64,000 nt of DNA, taken from Sunxiuqinia elliptica. GTDB lineage: Bacteria > Bacteroidota > Bacteroidia > Bacteroidales > Prolixibacteraceae. The translations under genes and the position numbers were made by a program. The DNA lies in NCBI RefSeq assembly GCF_900113005.1, contig NZ_FONW01000008.1, positions 124,001-188,000 on the forward strand, given 5' to 3'. Within the stretch, counting starts at the first letter, position 1; every line of letters starts with the position of its first letter. Below the pieces are notes generated by a model. It was not told the DNA's origin, made no database searches, and worked only from the letters and a program-made list of their open reading frames with translations. Positions 1 through 8,268 of this stretch are shown piece by piece.

Positions 1-17
1 TTATATTGGCTTCCCAA

Positions 18-347
18 ATGGATTTCGGTTGGACAGTCGCTCTGGTTGGTTTCTTAATCGTTTTTACTGCATTAACATTATTGGTAATCGTTTTTTTAAG
101 ACTACCAAAGTTGATAAACATGAACTTTAAACGCAGTAAAAAACCAGAGAAAAAGTCACACTGCAAAGACGAAGAAGAATGCCACATTGAAGGGAATGTG
201 ACTGCCGCAATCGGAATGGCTTTGCATCTTTACTTTAAAGAACAACATGACGAAGAAAGTAACATTGTTACGATCAAGAAAGTGAAAAAAGCTTACTCTC
301 CATGGAGTTCAAAAATTTATAGTGTGACCAATAATTGGCCGCGATAA
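18..347 (+). CDS. OadG-type gamma subunit of sodium-pumping decarboxylase
   Basis: Small membrane subunit that holds together a biotin-dependent, sodium-exporting decarboxylase (oxaloacetate or methylmalonyl-CoA type). The protein has one N-terminal membrane segment (about residues 5-30 from the ATG) followed by a charged, Lys/Glu-rich cytoplasmic tail, the usual OadG plan; about 109 residues fits the family. The frame is open upstream with a TTG at 6, but the ATG at 18 gives a typical start directly before the membrane helix. It is followed 27 bp later by the biotin carrier and then by the beta subunit, so the carboxyltransferase alpha subunit is expected just left of the window. Substrate cannot be decided from this subunit. 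Confidence 0.8.
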   Translation: MDFGWTVALVGFLIVFTALTLLVIVFLRLPKLINMNFKRSKKPEKKSHCKDEEECHIEGNVTAAIGMALHLYFKEQHDEESNIVTIKKVKKAYSPWSSKIYSVTNNWPR

Positions 348-374
348 CCATTTATTGCCTAATAATATTACGAA

Positions 375-800
375 ATGAAAAAATATAAATTTACCATAAG
401 CGGTGATGAATACGACGTTAACATCAAAGATTTTGAAGATAACGTTGCCCAGATTGAAGTAAACGGCACCCAGTATTCAGTAGAATTAAAAGGAGAGGTT
501 AAAGCTTCTAAAACACCAAAACTTGTCCGTAAACCTGTAGTACAACAACCAGGTGAAGGTCAAATTAAGAAGAAACAATCCAGTGGTGGTATGCAGGTAA
601 AAGCACCACTTCCAGGCACAATCTTCAAAATGCATGTGGCGGTTGGCGACCAAGTAAAAGAAGGCGATACCTTACTTATTATGGAAGCCATGAAAATGGA
701 GAACCAAGTACTTGCCGAAAAAGCAGGACAAATTTCAGCTGTCAAAGTCAAAGAAGGCGATGCCGTATTGCAGGATGACGTATTAATTGAAATTAGCTAA
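375..800 (+). CDS. Biotin carboxyl-carrier protein of decarboxylase
   Basis: Carries the carboxyl group on biotin between the alpha subunit and the membrane-bound beta subunit. The C-terminal biotinyl domain (about residues 72-141) has the classic EAMKMEN site with the biotinylated lysine at residue 107. A Pro/Gln/Lys-rich flexible linker (about 48-72) joins it to an N-terminal domain of about 45 residues, as in separate methylmalonyl-CoA decarboxylase gamma/biotin subunits. It lies between the OadG-like and OadB-like genes with short gaps, clearly one operon. The domain alone would also fit acetyl/propionyl-CoA carboxylase carriers; the neighbours decide for the sodium pump. Confidence 0.9.
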   Translation: MKKYKFTISGDEYDVNIKDFEDNVAQIEVNGTQYSVELKGEVKASKTPKLVRKPVVQQPGEGQIKKKQSSGGMQVKAPLPGTIFKMHVAVGDQVKEGDTLLIMEAMKMENQVLAEKAGQISAVKVKEGDAVLQDDVLIEIS

Positions 801-815
801 AAAACTCTGCAGGTA

Positions 816-2459
816 ATGAAAAATCTATTCATATTATTAGCTGCATTGCTGTTGATTCTACCTGGCTTTTCGCGAGCTGATGGGAACAGCGATTTAGCTG
901 AGACAATAACAAGCGGGAAATGGATTAACCGAAGCGATGGTTACGTTGCTTCACCAACATTCAATCCCGAAGTAGATAAAAAAGAAGATTTCGAATCGGC
1001 CAAACGCTATAAAACGTTTTCATTTGCTGAAGATCACTCTTTCACAATGGACTCGCTAAAGCAGCGTTACTCAGGAAAGTGGCGTATTGAAAATGGACTG
1101 ATCCACTTGGTGTTTAAACCTAAAGTGGTTACCCATTTGAATAAGAACATGGATCCAAACTCGCAGTCAAACGAATACGTTACAACTGACGAATTACTGG
1201 ATCTTGGGACACGCACACTGGAAGTAAAAGCAGGAAAACTAACAGGCGACGGTTACGAGTATAAAAACTACTCAGGAGCTGTTTCCGGGCTATTCAACTT
1301 CTATGAGTTTTCTGGTTTTGCCAACGTAAGCTGGAAGCATATTTTGATGATGTTTATTGGCTTTATTTTCATCTTTCTGGCCATTAAATACGATTTCGAG
1401 CCCTTGCTTCTTGTACCGATCGGTTTTGGTATTCTGATTGGTAACATTCCCATGTTCCAAGCAGTTGACTTCAACCTAAAACTGGGTATTTACGAACCAG
1501 GTTCAGTCATGAACATCTTGTACCAAGGGGTTGTGCAGGGATGGTATCCCCCACTTATCTTCTTAGGAATTGGTGCGATGACTGACTTCTCATCATTGAT
1601 TTCGAATCCAAAATTGATGTTGTTGGGAGCTGCCGCTCAAATCGGTATTTTCCTGACTTTCCTAGGTGCTTTATGGATGGGCTTTGCCCCACCCGAAGCA
1701 GGTGCGATTGGTATCATTGGTGGTGCCGATGGTCCTACTGCGATCTTTATTTCATCGAAGCTGGCCAACGGATTGAACGTTATGGCGAATGGTGAAACAG
1801 TGAAGAACCTGATTGGACCAATTGCGATTGCAGCCTACTCATACATGGCTTTGGTACCGGTAATTCAACCACCAGTAATCAAACTGTTAACGTCTAAAAG
1901 AGAACGTTTGATCCGCATGAAGCCACCAAGAGCTGTTTCTAAATTGGAGAAAATTTTATTCCCAATTGTTGGACTGATTCTGACTGCTTACATCGCTCCT
2001 TCAGCATTGCCTCTTTTAGGTATGTTGTTCTTCGGAAACTTACTAAAAGAATCAACAGTAACGAAGCGTTTAGCTGATACTGCAAACTTTGCATTAATCA
2101 ACACCATCACCATTCTGTTGGGGATTACCGTAGGTGCCTCAACTCAGGCTGATGTATTTTTAACACCATCTTCTATTAAGATCTTCTTATTGGGAGCCCT
2201 GTCGTTTGTGATTGCAACTGCCGGTGGTGTGATCAGTGCTAAAGTGATGAACCTATTCTTCAAAAAAGAGAATAAAATCAACCCAATGATTGGCGCTGCT
2301 GGTGTATCGGCAGTTCCTGACAGTGCCCGTGTGGTACAAACCATGGGAGTAAAAGAAGACCCAACCAACCACCTTCTAATGCACGCTATGGCTCCAAACG
2401 TATCTGGAGTTATTGGTTCTGCTATTGGTGCTGGTATTTTATTAAGCTTCTTAATGTAA
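816..2459 (+). CDS. oadB: OadB-type beta subunit of sodium-pumping decarboxylase, N-terminally extended
   Basis: Integral membrane subunit that decarboxylates carboxybiotin and exports sodium ions. Residues about 172-547 form the multi-spanning OadB core, including the diagnostic GIIGGADGPTAIF motif at 299-311, whose Asp matches the sodium-site Asp of characterised OadB proteins. The oddity is the first 170 residues: a Sec signal peptide (1-21, SRA before the cleavage site) and then a soluble, beta-rich domain containing a G-K-W-x-I-x-x-G-x-I-x-L pattern like lipocalin-type proteins. Canonical OadB is about 370-430 residues and lacks this part. No frameshift separates the two, so I read it as a real periplasmic domain fused to the pump. 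Confidence 0.9.
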   Translation: MKNLFILLAALLLILPGFSRADGNSDLAETITSGKWINRSDGYVASPTFNPEVDKKEDFESAKRYKTFSFAEDHSFTMDSLKQRYSGKWRIENGLIHLVFKPKVVTHLNKNMDPNSQSNEYVTTDELLDLGTRTLEVKAGKLTGDGYEYKNYSGAVSGLFNFYEFSGFANVSWKHILMMFIGFIFIFLAIKYDFEPLLLVPIGFGILIGNIPMFQAVDFNLKLGIYEPGSVMNILYQGVVQGWYPPLIFLGIGAMTDFSSLISNPKLMLLGAAAQIGIFLTFLGALWMGFAPPEAGAIGIIGGADGPTAIFISSKLANGLNVMANGETVKNLIGPIAIAAYSYMALVPVIQPPVIKLLTSKRERLIRMKPPRAVSKLEKILFPIVGLILTAYIAPSALPLLGMLFFGNLLKESTVTKRLADTANFALINTITILLGITVGASTQADVFLTPSSIKIFLLGALSFVIATAGGVISAKVMNLFFKKENKINPMIGAAGVSAVPDSARVVQTMGVKEDPTNHLLMHAMAPNVSGVIGSAIGAGILLSFLM

Positions 2460-2480
2460 TACATATACTTTGTACTTTTT

Positions 2481-2517
2481 AAAAAGGTTGTTCTCTCCGG
2501 GGAACAACCTTTTTTTG
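2481..2517 (+). terminator. Rho-independent terminator after decarboxylase operon
   Basis: A 13-bp stem (AAAAAGGTTGTTC with its complement), 8-nt loop, then a run of T residues, 22 bp after the oadB stop. Confidence 0.9.
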
Positions 2518-2553
2518 TATACTTGTACTCGTTAACCTAAATACAACGTAATC

Positions 2554-3312
2554 ATGAAGAAATTACTACTTCTCAGCATCTGCGTCTGTTTTTTATTTTC
2601 GGTGCAAGCACAGCGCCCAGACGCCTTTCCAGAAAAGACATTGAATGTCTTGGTATTCTCAAAAACATCAGGTTGGAAACACCGCTCCATATCCAGCGGA
2701 TTAAAGATGTTTAGCGACTTAGCAACAACAGAAGGATGGAACCTCACAGCAACAGAAGATGCCAACTTGTTTACGATGGACTTTTTGGTCAACTTCGATG
2801 TTGTTGTCTTTCTAAATCCTACCTATGATGTTTTGAACGCCAAACAGCAAATTGCCTTTAAAACCTTTATGGAAACAGGAAAAGGCTTTGTTGGGGTACA
2901 CGCAGCAACCGATTGTGAGTATGAGTGGGAATGGTTTGGTAAACTTAGTGGAGCTTATTTTAAGACTCACCCACCAACACAAAAAGCCAAGGTTATTTTT
3001 GAAGATCTGAATCACCCTGCGATGGCTCCTTTCGAAGGGATGGATAGCTACACGACTGTGGACGAATGGTACAGTTTTACAGAAAACCCTCGCGAACGTG
3101 TTCATGTTTTGGCTAGCCTGGACGAGTCGACAATCAAGAAAGCGGCCAATGATGAGTGGAAGATGGGCGACCACCCGTTAATTTGGTGGCAGGAGTTCGA
3201 TGGTATTCGGTCATTCTATTCCGTCTTTGGACACACGCACGAAGCTTTTGAAGATCCAAAAATTCAAGCTCATTATGCTGGAGCTGTAAACTGGGCAGGA
3301 CGAAGAGAATAA
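2554..3312 (+). CDS. Exported ThuA-like domain protein
   Basis: Secreted single-domain ThuA-like protein (class I glutamine-amidotransferase-like fold), a family found with sugar-utilisation genes in Bacteroidota; the exact reaction is unknown. A signal peptide spans residues 1-19 (FSVQA before Gln). The mature protein starts with the family pattern LNVLVFSKTSGWKH and contains KGFVGVHAATDCEYEW and HPLIWWQEF, the conserved ThuA core. At 252 residues it is the single domain without the C-terminal DUF1080 or cytochrome modules often fused to it. It stands alone between two terminators, so context gives no substrate. Confidence 0.85.
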   Translation: MKKLLLLSICVCFLFSVQAQRPDAFPEKTLNVLVFSKTSGWKHRSISSGLKMFSDLATTEGWNLTATEDANLFTMDFLVNFDVVVFLNPTYDVLNAKQQIAFKTFMETGKGFVGVHAATDCEYEWEWFGKLSGAYFKTHPPTQKAKVIFEDLNHPAMAPFEGMDSYTTVDEWYSFTENPRERVHVLASLDESTIKKAANDEWKMGDHPLIWWQEFDGIRSFYSVFGHTHEAFEDPKIQAHYAGAVNWAGRRE

Positions 3313-3332
3313 AAATTGCCAATAAAAAATAC

Positions 3333-3366
3333 AAAAGAGCCGGAACATCATGTTTCCGGCTCTTTT
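3333..3366. terminator. Bidirectional terminator
   Basis: AAAAGAGCCGGAA and TTTCCGGCTCTTTT form a stem ending in A and T runs on both sides. It separates the convergent ThuA-like and Bfd-like genes and can serve both. Confidence 0.9.
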
Positions 3367-3373
3367 GCTTTAG

Positions 3374-3583
3374 TTACAAATCTAGCTTTTGCTGCGGATC
3401 AACCACAGCTTTCAGTTCGTACTCTTCCACCAGTTGATCAATTGTCATTAAACATTTTCCACAACTGGTACCAGCACGTGTTAAATACTGAATATCTTCG
3501 GTAGAGCGAGCCCCTTTCTTTAAAGCAGCTTCAATCTCTTTTTCTGAAACCATGTTGCACAAACATACCAATCGGTCTCCCAT
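3374..3583 (-). CDS. Bfd-like [2Fe-2S] protein
   Basis: A 69-residue BFD-type ferredoxin domain binding one [2Fe-2S] cluster. The four ligands are visible as C7-x-C9 and C41-x-x-C44, with the GARSTEDIQYLTRAGTSCGKC segment (split here: GARSTEDIQ, then T-x-A-GTSCGKC) typical of the family. In enterobacteria Bfd reduces bacterioferritin to release iron; the same fold also occurs in nitrite reductase and other redox enzymes. No bacterioferritin or reductase is adjacent, so the partner is unknown. Confidence 0.85.
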   Translation of the reverse strand: MGDRLVCLCNMVSEKEIEAALKKGARSTEDIQYLTRAGTSCGKCLMTIDQLVEEYELKAVVDPQQKLDL

Positions 3584-3675
3584 CTTATCAATCCTCCATA
3601 ATTGTTACCACGATGCTTCGCTCCTTTTAAGGTTCATCAAACCATCCCAAAATGAACAAACCTGCTTTACCAGTG

Positions 3676-4479
3676 CTAGCTCACGAACTTGTTCTCGATA
3701 TAAAGTCTGATTTCCCGATAGGCATCAATTACCGTATCTTTCTTGGGTAGCGAATCATAAAGTTTCTTTATCAATTGCTTTTCATTTAACAACTGAAAAC
3801 TGACGCGAAAGTTCAAATCAAAAACCATTGACATCAACATCAATTTAAAATCATTAACCGACTTCAAATCCTGTTTTCGGGCCTGTTTCTGGTTCTTTAT
3901 CGATTTTACAATTTCCTCATTAACAAGTCCTGTTACGGGCAGGCTCAAACTAATTGCATCAATCTTAAAGCTTCCGTCACGATTCAGGTGATTAACACAA
4001 GTTTCCCAAATATCAAACTTGTCTGCATCGCGTAAAATCTGGCTATAAGTCATTACCATCTTATCATCTTTCAGCGAAATCGCATCTTTATTGTGATTTA
4101 GGATAGCTCTTGAAATTAACTGCTGTTTCTCTTCGGCAAACTCGTTAAAGAAAGCTTGCTCCTTCAATACCTTCACTCCTAACTCAGCGTGGTTCTCCGA
4201 TTTCTGATCATCAAAAGTTTGATATTGTATAAACTGCTCAAAACGGCCAATATCGTGAAGTAGGCCAATCAACTCAGCCAAAATAATATCTTCTTCCTCC
4301 AGCATCAAATTGGTTGCGACCAAGCCGCTCACTTTCGATACGCGCAATGAGTGTTCTCTTTTTAAAGTAAGCGCATCCACAATATCCCTGTCTGGATGCT
4401 TTAATAAGGCAGTGGTGTATTTTTCAAAAAAATCATGTGCTGCCTTTATGTTTTCTTTTACAATCGCTAATTCTTCCAT
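3676..4479 (-). CDS. HD-domain phosphohydrolase
   Basis: Cytoplasmic HD-superfamily metal-dependent phosphohydrolase of 267 residues. The metal-binding pattern is present: His43 in REHSLRVSKV, His75-Asp76 in GLLHDIGRFEQF, and later His97 plus an RDADKFD segment giving the distal Asp. The protein resembles the single-domain HD hydrolases annotated as HDIG or YedJ-like proteins; its substrate, nucleotide or otherwise, cannot be read. No signal peptide or membrane segment is seen. A good -7 promoter box ends only 7 bp before the start codon, suggesting a nearly leaderless mRNA. Confidence 0.75.
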   Translation of the reverse strand: MEELAIVKENIKAAHDFFEKYTTALLKHPDRDIVDALTLKREHSLRVSKVSGLVATNLMLEEEDIILAELIGLLHDIGRFEQFIQYQTFDDQKSENHAELGVKVLKEQAFFNEFAEEKQQLISRAILNHNKDAISLKDDKMVMTYSQILRDADKFDIWETCVNHLNRDGSFKIDAISLSLPVTGLVNEEIVKSIKNQKQARKQDLKSVNDFKLMLMSMVFDLNFRVSFQLLNEKQLIKKLYDSLPKKDTVIDAYREIRLYIENKFVS

Positions 4480-4485
4480 GGTGCT

Positions 4486-4494
4486 GCAAAATTA
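4486..4494 (-). promoter_or_regulatory. -7 promoter box for HD-domain gene
   Basis: On the minus strand TAATTTTGC matches the Bacteroidota -7 consensus TAnnTTTGY. Its distance from the ATG at 4479 implies transcription starting at or within a base or two of the start codon. No -33 TTTG is seen at the ideal spacing. Confidence 0.4.
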
Positions 4495-4608
4495 GTTCTT
4501 TTGTCTAATCAAAAAATGAGAAAGACCTTTTCTTTATCAACAAAAGATTTTAATGAATCTTCTTTTGAAGTTTTTGCTCGAAATGCTATTAAAAAAGGAT
4601 TGTTTTAC

Positions 4609-4617
4609 TATTTTTGC
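4609..4617 (+). promoter_or_regulatory. -7 promoter box for tRNA-Arg
   Basis: TATTTTTGC is an exact match to TAnnTTTGY, ending 10 bp before the tRNA 5' end. Confidence 0.55.
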
Positions 4618-4626
4618 ATCGCTTTT

Positions 4627-4701
4627 GGCCCCATAGTTCAATGGATAGAATACAAGATTCCGGTTCTTGCGATCTGAGTTCGAATCTCGGTGGGGTCACC
4701 A
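4627..4701 (+). tRNA. tRNA-Arg (CCG), CCA encoded
   Basis: Full cloverleaf: acceptor arms GGCCCCA/TGGGGTC, D arm GTTC...GAA, anticodon stem CAAGA/TCTTG with loop TTCCGGT (anticodon CCG, reads CGG), T arm CTGAG-TTCGAAT-CTCGG. Discriminator A at 4698 followed by an encoded CCA at 4699-4701. It stands alone with its own -7 box and terminator. Confidence 0.95.
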
Positions 4702-4742
4702 AAAAAGGGGATTTTATCAATTTTTGATAGAATCCCCTTTTT
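4702..4742 (+). terminator. Terminator after tRNA-Arg
   Basis: AAAAAGGGGATT...TATCAA pairs with TTGATA...AATCCCCTTTTT immediately after the CCA end, with T-run. Confidence 0.85.
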
Positions 4743-4836
4743 CATTTTCTCGAGGCTACGGAATAATCAGGAGGCAAAAGAAACGCAAACTAAAAACAGC
4801 TGCCTCATTCTAGGGTACTTGTACTTCTCCAAGCTA

Positions 4837-5685
4837 CTACTCCCCTCCTGCTTTATTGAATTGATCCAGATAAAGAAGGGTATTAAGCTTAAGTTTCGGA
4901 TCTGATAGAGCCGGATAAGTATCAACATAAGGATATCCATTGATCAGATAGTCCCTGTTTTGAATTATTTCTTCAGACACAGAAGTCAAACAAATCCCTG
5001 GCTTGATGCGACCACCCATGATATAGTTATCGCTTTCGATGTAAACTGAATAGTCCAAGCTTATCTCATTTCCACACTTCTCTTTTAGCTTTATTAACTC
5101 ATATTGTAGCTTATCGTACGACACTTCAAGCTGGTAGCTTATTTCGTTCTCCGATTTTGCAAACTGACTCATCGATTCAGAAAACAGTGTATTTTCATAA
5201 AGTAAGCCATTCTCATTGTTTTCATGGACAAAAGCAAGCAAACTAACGTCGTAGTCCGTAATCAAAGAATCGTTTTTAAAGGTGATCTCGATACTTATTG
5301 AATTTATGCTATCCGCCGAGTCTCTATTTGGAACTACAACAAATTTCTTAATCAAATCTTCCTGTTTATAACAATTTATTTGCTTTTTGTAGAAAGCTTC
5401 AATCGCAGCTCTCCTTTTCTCACTCTTTCTTTTATCAAGCTTATTATAACCCCAAATTAAGCAGCCAAATAAAACAACTCCTGCAAAGAAACTTATAACT
5501 CCCACCCCGGAACTAATCGGTAGAATTTTTTTAAAGATCGCCGCCCCGCCCCAAATAAATAGCCAAGCAATGGTTATCAATACCATAAGATAACGAGGAG
5601 ATGGAGAAAATGCCCCTGCTTTACCTGTACTTATAAACGTAAGCACCACTAGTATAATAGAAACAATTAAAAAGAATCTGTGCAT
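4837..5685 (-). CDS. Hypothetical three-helix membrane protein
   Basis: I do not recognise a family. The 282-residue protein has three predicted membrane segments in the first 95 residues (about 3-19, 31-51, 57-82), a basic KRKSEKRR stretch on the cytoplasmic side, and then a roughly 185-residue soluble domain rich in Asp, Glu, Asn and Ser with alternating beta-type pattern. The gene is visibly more A+T-rich than its neighbours, as are a few other orphan genes in this window, which could mean recent acquisition. It stands alone between tRNA-Arg and the META lipoprotein. Confidence 0.6.
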   Translation of the reverse strand: MHRFFLIVSIILVVLTFISTGKAGAFSPSPRYLMVLITIAWLFIWGGAAIFKKILPISSGVGVISFFAGVVLFGCLIWGYNKLDKRKSEKRRAAIEAFYKKQINCYKQEDLIKKFVVVPNRDSADSINSISIEITFKNDSLITDYDVSLLAFVHENNENGLLYENTLFSESMSQFAKSENEISYQLEVSYDKLQYELIKLKEKCGNEISLDYSVYIESDNYIMGGRIKPGICLTSVSEEIIQNRDYLINGYPYVDTYPALSDPKLKLNTLLYLDQFNKAGGE

Positions 5686-6019
5686 AGTAATTAACTTATT
5701 ATCGTCACTACAAAAAGTATAACACGCCTATGTAACTAAAAAACTAATCTGCATACTATAACAATAACGAACGAAATAGTTTTTACGATATTCAAAAAAA
5801 ATAGGCTACAAAATGAATTCAGATACAATACAAAATCTAACAGGAAAGACACCACAACCAATATCCAAAGGGGTTGTTTGCCCGCATCCCCTTGTTTTTA
5901 AAACTAAAAAGGTAGGCGCATAAAAATAAGAAGTCCTACCCGCTAAGCAGATAGGACTTCTGTTATTATTAATGATGAGAGCACTGTTTTCAGTTCCTTC
6001 GTAGTTATTTTTCTTGACG
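5686..6019. other. Gene-poor stretch with one terminator
   Basis: A 334-bp gap upstream of the membrane protein and downstream of the META lipoprotein. Apart from the stem-loop at 5929-5961 I see no gene; a short minus-strand open frame here is cysteine-rich, lacks family features and spans that terminator, so I do not call it. Confidence 0.6.
5929..5961 (-). terminator. Terminator after META-domain lipoprotein
   Basis: AGAAGTCCTA and TAGGACTTCT form a perfect 10-bp stem with a 13-nt loop, followed on the minus strand by a T-rich tail; 58 bp after the stop codon at 6020. Confidence 0.8.
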
Positions 6020-7033
6020 CTAGTCAACCTTCTTAAATTTCATCAATTGATTTCCCGCTTCGTCTGTCAAAATTAAATTCAAACCAACAAGCTGATATCC
6101 TTTTACCTGCAGCATGCTTTTCCCAAATTGATCAGGAATAGCCATGTTTTGACACATCTTTCGGGTTCCGGCTAAAACGCCAAATTCCAGATTCTTGCCA
6201 TCCACTTTTTTGATTCCGCCCATGAAATTATTGCAGCCATCGGTTCCCATAGCTCGCATTTCGGTGAGGTTAATTTCAAGAACCGGACGATTTTCCAGAT
6301 CAATTACTGATTTACCATCGATGGTTTCCAACGCCCAGATGTCATTCAACCTCAAATTAGCCTGTTCTTTTTCCTGTTGTCTGATAAAAACCAATACTTC
6401 TTCCCCATTTTCATCCAGGAGAACAAATTCAGTCTGATCGGCTTTATAGCTCTTTACCTGGCTCAAGGTCTTTAAGTACGTTGCCTCAATATTCCGGTTA
6501 ATACATGCTTTACGCGTACTAACAACATTTCCCAATTCAATCACCTCTTGCGACAATTCCAGAATGGGACCTGAATAAGTATTGCATCCCCCGGAACCAA
6601 AGATGCGATTGTTGTCTAAATCAATTTCCAAAGTAGGAAGGACGATTGAACGGTTGATTGGACCTCCATTAATGCGAGCCAACAACCATTTCCCATTTGC
6701 AAAAGCTCTATTGTCCATTTGCTTGTCCAACACTTTAACAAGCGTGTATTTTATTGACGAAGCATCAGCTGGCACCTCATCTTTAGGAAGACGCTTTTCC
6801 TTTACCTGCAATTTATAGATGTAGCCCGGTTCATAGTCAAAACCATCAATCGATGAATAAAAATTCTGCCATTGCGCTTCCTCTATAGTGTTTCCTTTCT
6901 GTACTTGCATGCATGACATTGGGCCAACGCCCACGCAATCAACCTTACTACTATTCACCCAGTAGACATTCTTCTGTGTGCTGCACGAAAACAGCGTAGC
7001 AACTAGTAATAAGCTAAAAATACCTTTCATCAT
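6020..7033 (-). CDS. Lipoprotein with DUF4377 and two META (HslJ-like) domains
   Basis: Exported lipoprotein of 337 residues with lipobox LFSC (Cys17). Residues about 22-85 form a DUF4377 domain (YWVNSSKVDCVGVGP and CMQVQKG patterns). Two META domains follow, about 112-215 and 228-335, each with its NGKW/NDIW start, the GCN(T/F)(Y/M)xG turn and a later STRKAC/GTRKMC motif. META-domain proteins such as HslJ are linked to heat-shock or stress responses and novobiocin resistance in E. coli, but the mechanism is unknown. The tandem META arrangement is common in Bacteroidota. It is monocistronic with its own terminator. Confidence 0.85.
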   Translation of the reverse strand: MMKGIFSLLLVATLFSCSTQKNVYWVNSSKVDCVGVGPMSCMQVQKGNTIEEAQWQNFYSSIDGFDYEPGYIYKLQVKEKRLPKDEVPADASSIKYTLVKVLDKQMDNRAFANGKWLLARINGGPINRSIVLPTLEIDLDNNRIFGSGGCNTYSGPILELSQEVIELGNVVSTRKACINRNIEATYLKTLSQVKSYKADQTEFVLLDENGEEVLVFIRQQEKEQANLRLNDIWALETIDGKSVIDLENRPVLEINLTEMRAMGTDGCNNFMGGIKKVDGKNLEFGVLAGTRKMCQNMAIPDQFGKSMLQVKGYQLVGLNLILTDEAGNQLMKFKKVD

Positions 7034-7300
7034 AACCTTTTATCCTTAATTAATTAAAACAAGCACTAAAACACCCAATCGAAACTTATCATCCAAAAAA
7101 CTTCAATCGGTGTTTTAGCACTCCTCATTTTCTGAATCTATTAAACTAAACAATATCCTAGATGCAAATCTAAAGGAAAAGGTTGCTTACAATTAACTTC
7201 AACCTAAATAAAAAGAATCACTCTAAGCTCTTAAATCCTTATAGAGAACGGGATAAGCTGAAAAGATAATTCAAAAAATGAGTGCGAATATCAGTAATTC

Positions 7301-8095
7301 TTACTCATCATTTAAAGAAGGGTTACGCTGAAAGAAAAGATCAAGGTCTTTTTTTGCTGCTTGATAGCCAATAGCTACGATTTCCTCAAACTTGTCAAAG
7401 TCCCAAATTGAATATTGTTCCAACTCAAGGGGCTCTATGCACAAATCGCAATAGACCTTACTGTTTCGTTGATTTTGAATGGCGCACAAATCAATTACCC
7501 GCTCCGCAATATCTCTGGAACCATGAATCGAATCAACTTTCTGGTCGCCAATCACATTCGAACCAATAACCACATCGCAATCGAAGTTTAAGGCCTCAAC
7601 CGGTAAGTTCATAAACAAGCCTCCATCAACAAAGACAGAACCATTCAGATGAACTGGGGCAAATGCAACAGGAATGCTTGCACTGGCAATGACCCAATCG
7701 ATCAGTTGATCCCCTTCTCCCGTCACTTTCACTCTCCCGGTATTTAAGTTGGTGGCCGTTACAAAAAAACGCTTTTGAAGCAAGTCAAACCGATCGTGCT
7801 GGATGTACTTTTCCAGCCGTTTCTTTACCCCATTCAGGTTGACTAAACCTCCATTTCGGAAATCAATTTTAAACCAAGTCCAAATTTTCTCTTTATGAAG
7901 CATGGCTACAATTTCATCCGCTCCAAATCCTGCGCAATACAAAACGCCAATAATTGCCCCCATACTTGTTCCGGCAAGTTTATCGACACCGATACCTGCT
8001 TCATCAATGGCCTTTAATACGCCAATATGAGCAAAGCCTTTCGCTCCGCCTCCGCCCAGTGCTAAACCTATTTTGCTGTCCTGCTTTCTATTCAT
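7301..8095 (-). CDS. Patatin-like phospholipase (RssA/YchK type)
   Basis: Cytoplasmic patatin-fold serine hydrolase that would cleave acyl esters of phospholipids. The oxyanion loop GGGGAKGFAHIGVL sits at residues 14-27, the nucleophile elbow GTSMG at 42-46 (Ser44), and the DGG motif at 157-159 (Asp157), giving the complete Ser-Asp dyad. The 264-residue length matches short single-domain members without a signal peptide or beta-barrel. It lies alone on the minus strand; the substrate is not shown. Confidence 0.88.
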   Translation of the reverse strand: MNRKQDSKIGLALGGGGAKGFAHIGVLKAIDEAGIGVDKLAGTSMGAIIGVLYCAGFGADEIVAMLHKEKIWTWFKIDFRNGGLVNLNGVKKRLEKYIQHDRFDLLQKRFFVTATNLNTGRVKVTGEGDQLIDWVIASASIPVAFAPVHLNGSVFVDGGLFMNLPVEALNFDCDVVIGSNVIGDQKVDSIHGSRDIAERVIDLCAIQNQRNSKVYCDLCIEPLELEQYSIWDFDKFEEIVAIGYQAAKKDLDLFFQRNPSLNDE

Positions 8096-8268
8096 TCTTT
8101 TCTTGTGTTAAAACTGATGATCATTAATCTCTAAAACGAAATTTAAAAATAACTTTTTTAACAATAGCTCATTCGGTTTTCGGATATTCAGGCTAGTAGA
8201 CAATATTTAACTAATTCAAAGCAAACTACCTGGTTCGTTATTGTCAACCTTACATTTCATCATGATTT

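Noticed and set aside
5806-6027. Open frame of 73 codons on the minus strand
   Set aside because: It crosses the terminator of the META lipoprotein, has no family features and unusual Cys/Thr-rich composition.
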